A stretch of DNA of 64,000 nucleotides from Tretioscincus oriximinensis (Eukaryota; Chordata; Lepidosauria; Squamata; Gymnophthalmidae). The notes below the pieces were generated by a model. The model was not told the origin of the DNA, did no database searches, and saw only the letters and a program-made list of their open reading frames with translations. The stretch lies in assembly GCA_022410635.1 (NCBI GenBank), contig JAJVDF010000219.1:496102-560101 (forward strand), given 5' to 3'. A program made the position numbers and the translations under genes. Shown one piece after another: positions 62,473 through 64,000 of the stretch. Every line of letters begins with the position of its first letter. The stretch's first letter is position 1.

Positions 62473-62544
62473 TGCTCAAAACAATTAAGGGAACACTTTA
62501 ACATACACTGTTATGTTAAAGTGTTCCCTTAATTGTTTTGAGCA
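62473..62544. mobile_element. 72-bp perfect palindromic Tc1-type element
   Basis: The arms 62473-62505 and 62512-62544 are exact 33-bp inverted copies with a 6-base loop (CACTGT). The arm starts TGCTCAAAACAATTAAGGGA, matching the terminal repeats of a Tc1/mariner family (TACTGCTCAAAA...GGGAACACT). TA lies near the left end (TAC|TGC) and directly after the right end, consistent with TA target choice. Confidence 0.85.
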
Positions 62545-62701
62545 TATATATATATAACATAACAAAACTATTTGATGTATAGTTCATCTGCACTGAATGT
62601 GGCCCAGGCAAGCCAAAAGATTAGATCATCTTCAGTTTACCTTCTGTCCCAAAAAATGGTGCTTAGCCATTCTTTTTCTGAACTTAACCTTGTTCTTCGT
62701 A

Positions 62702-62852
62702 TTTCATAGAAACAGCTGTTTTAGTCTTTGTCCAGAAAGTCTAGAAAGGAAAATTTGTAGCACTAACAAGAGAAAGGTTCATAGACCAGTCTACTTCTAC
62801 TGCCTACTTTTCTCTTTGTAGTCTCTAAAGGGCTTCAAGCCCCCTTGCTAGA
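62702..62852 (+). repeat. Foldback-family copy, decayed
   Basis: CATAGAAACAGCTGTTTTAG at the left, AGACCAGTCTACTTCTACTG at the centre, and TTTGTAGTCTCTAAAGGGCT, CCCCCTTGCTAGACTTTCAT at the right follow the layout of the family. The CTGAAGA core is not preserved. Confidence 0.55.
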
Positions 62853-64000
62853 CTTTCATTCTTCAGAAATTAAGATGGTCTAAAAATCTTAATTTTCTAT
62901 AATCCATCTCTCCAATATTCCTCATGGCTTCTTGTCATTTTGCTTCAGTCATCACAAACTTTGTCTTATCGTCTTGTCTCTTTTATAGAATGACTAGTCA
63001 CTATGAAGCTGTGTTTTTCTATTCTAAAGAAAAAGGGAGAAACAAGGTGTTTTGAATCTAGTTCAGTGCACTGGAGTTTAATCCGGTGCATTATTATGTG
63101 ATGGCTNTTTCTCCTGTAGACCCTCCTTGGGGCTACTGTTGTGGTTGCTTCTCCTGCTCTAGAAGAAGAGGGTAATCGCCAAGCTAAGTTGTCCATCACC
63201 TTGGCTGAGTTGTGTGTTTTCCAAACAGCCCATCTGATACATTCTCATTTTATTACATTATATCTCTTCATTTTTTGTTTCCAAATTCTTTGAACTGTTT
63301 CAGGTTCCAGATATTTTTGTGCATTCTACTTTTCTTCTTCAGCATTATTGACTGAATTTTTTATTCAGTGCAGAAATGTTTGAATGGGCAGTTTAGAGAT
63401 CATTATTACTGTAATTGTCTTTCCAGCAGGCTAAGGTTGTGATCCTGTGGATGCTTTTCTGGTCTGCATCCCATTGAACTCAGATGGATAGTCCCTGCAA
63501 ACGGTATACTGTAGTAGAAATAGTTTCCCAATCCCAGAGGCTACTTTTTGTGCTCAGATGTACAAACAAAATCCTGTTTTGATATATGGGAATAGGAGAA
63601 GAGGGCATCCTCTGTATAGTAAGTGTGTCCCTGTGGGGAGATGGATGGTATAAAGAGGTTTGCATGAAAGTATGCAGCGAGGTTATGTTAAGGTCACTCT
63701 CTGCTCACCAGGAAGTGATGCAAAACTAATCCAGATTTACTTTGTAAAGGACCTGTTTACATAAGCATTTGAAAACAGATTAACATTAACTTGACACTAC
63801 ATTACTATAGAAAGAATGAGAATTGCTTAAAAAACCTCAAAGGGCCATTCCTTTTTGTAAGTGAAGAAGTTAACCCTGAGTATTACCACACTTGATGCTG
63901 AACAGTGACCTTCTATTTAAAGAGATTACTATAATGAACAAGAAGATCCCTAAAAGTCAATTTGGTTGGGATCAGTGTTTGCCCAAATAAGATTACATCA

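Overview
This window looks like intronic DNA from a squamate reptile (lizard or snake, possibly a gecko). The evidence is three to four BovB-type LINE fragments, a typical CR1 3' end, L1 and other LINE tails, repeated tRNA-derived SINEs with GAA-rich tails, many hAT and Tc1 relics, AT-rich composition, and AG/GT-bordered coding exons. Isolated single N bases are scattered throughout. The species is inferred from repeat content only.

One protein-coding gene is visible, on the + strand: an internal part of AGAP1 (ArfGAP with GTPase-like domain, ankyrin repeats and PH domain 1). Four exons were found: 4130-4207 (linker inside the split PH domain), 19003-19157 (C-terminal PH half), 20326-20416 (first half of the ArfGAP zinc finger) and 21576-21798 (rest of the zinc finger and the arginine finger). 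Their phases chain exactly (1-1, 1-0, 0-1, 1-2). Together they give one uninterrupted reading frame with a canonical CX2CX16CX2C zinc finger. The exons encoding the GTPase-like domain must lie upstream and the ankyrin exons downstream. No exon was seen in the last 42.2 kb, which behaves as one very large intron.

Layout: 1-4129 intron with a Tc1 transposase relic and an L1 fragment; 4208-19002 a 14.8 kb intron with foldback repeats, BovB, another LINE 3' fragment, an unexplained 164-codon ORF and hAT elements; 19158-21575 two short introns, one holding a perfect 21-bp hairpin just after the zinc-finger exon; 21799-64000 one long intron. That last intron mixes repeats with several repeat-free, homeodomain-site-rich blocks (about 27590-29060, 37000-37260, 57640-57960, 60200-60680) that look like deeply conserved regulatory DNA. 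Conservation could not be tested here.

The most interesting unexplained structure is a foldback repeat family (best copies 4914-5105, 7205-7302, 22080-22288). Its centre has the layout of a hammerhead-ribozyme core: CTGANGA, a short self-complementary stem, then GAAA. A second, unrelated insertion at 45248-45628 has a perfect 15-bp target duplication, inverted ends and a similar CTGAAGA...GAAA motif. Other notable structures are a hAT miniature element made of three successive hairpins with a perfect 8-bp target duplication (51938-52476), a 72-bp element made of two perfect 33-bp Tc1-type ends (62473-62544), and a Tc1 transposase relic apparently split by an L1 insertion (38365-39660).
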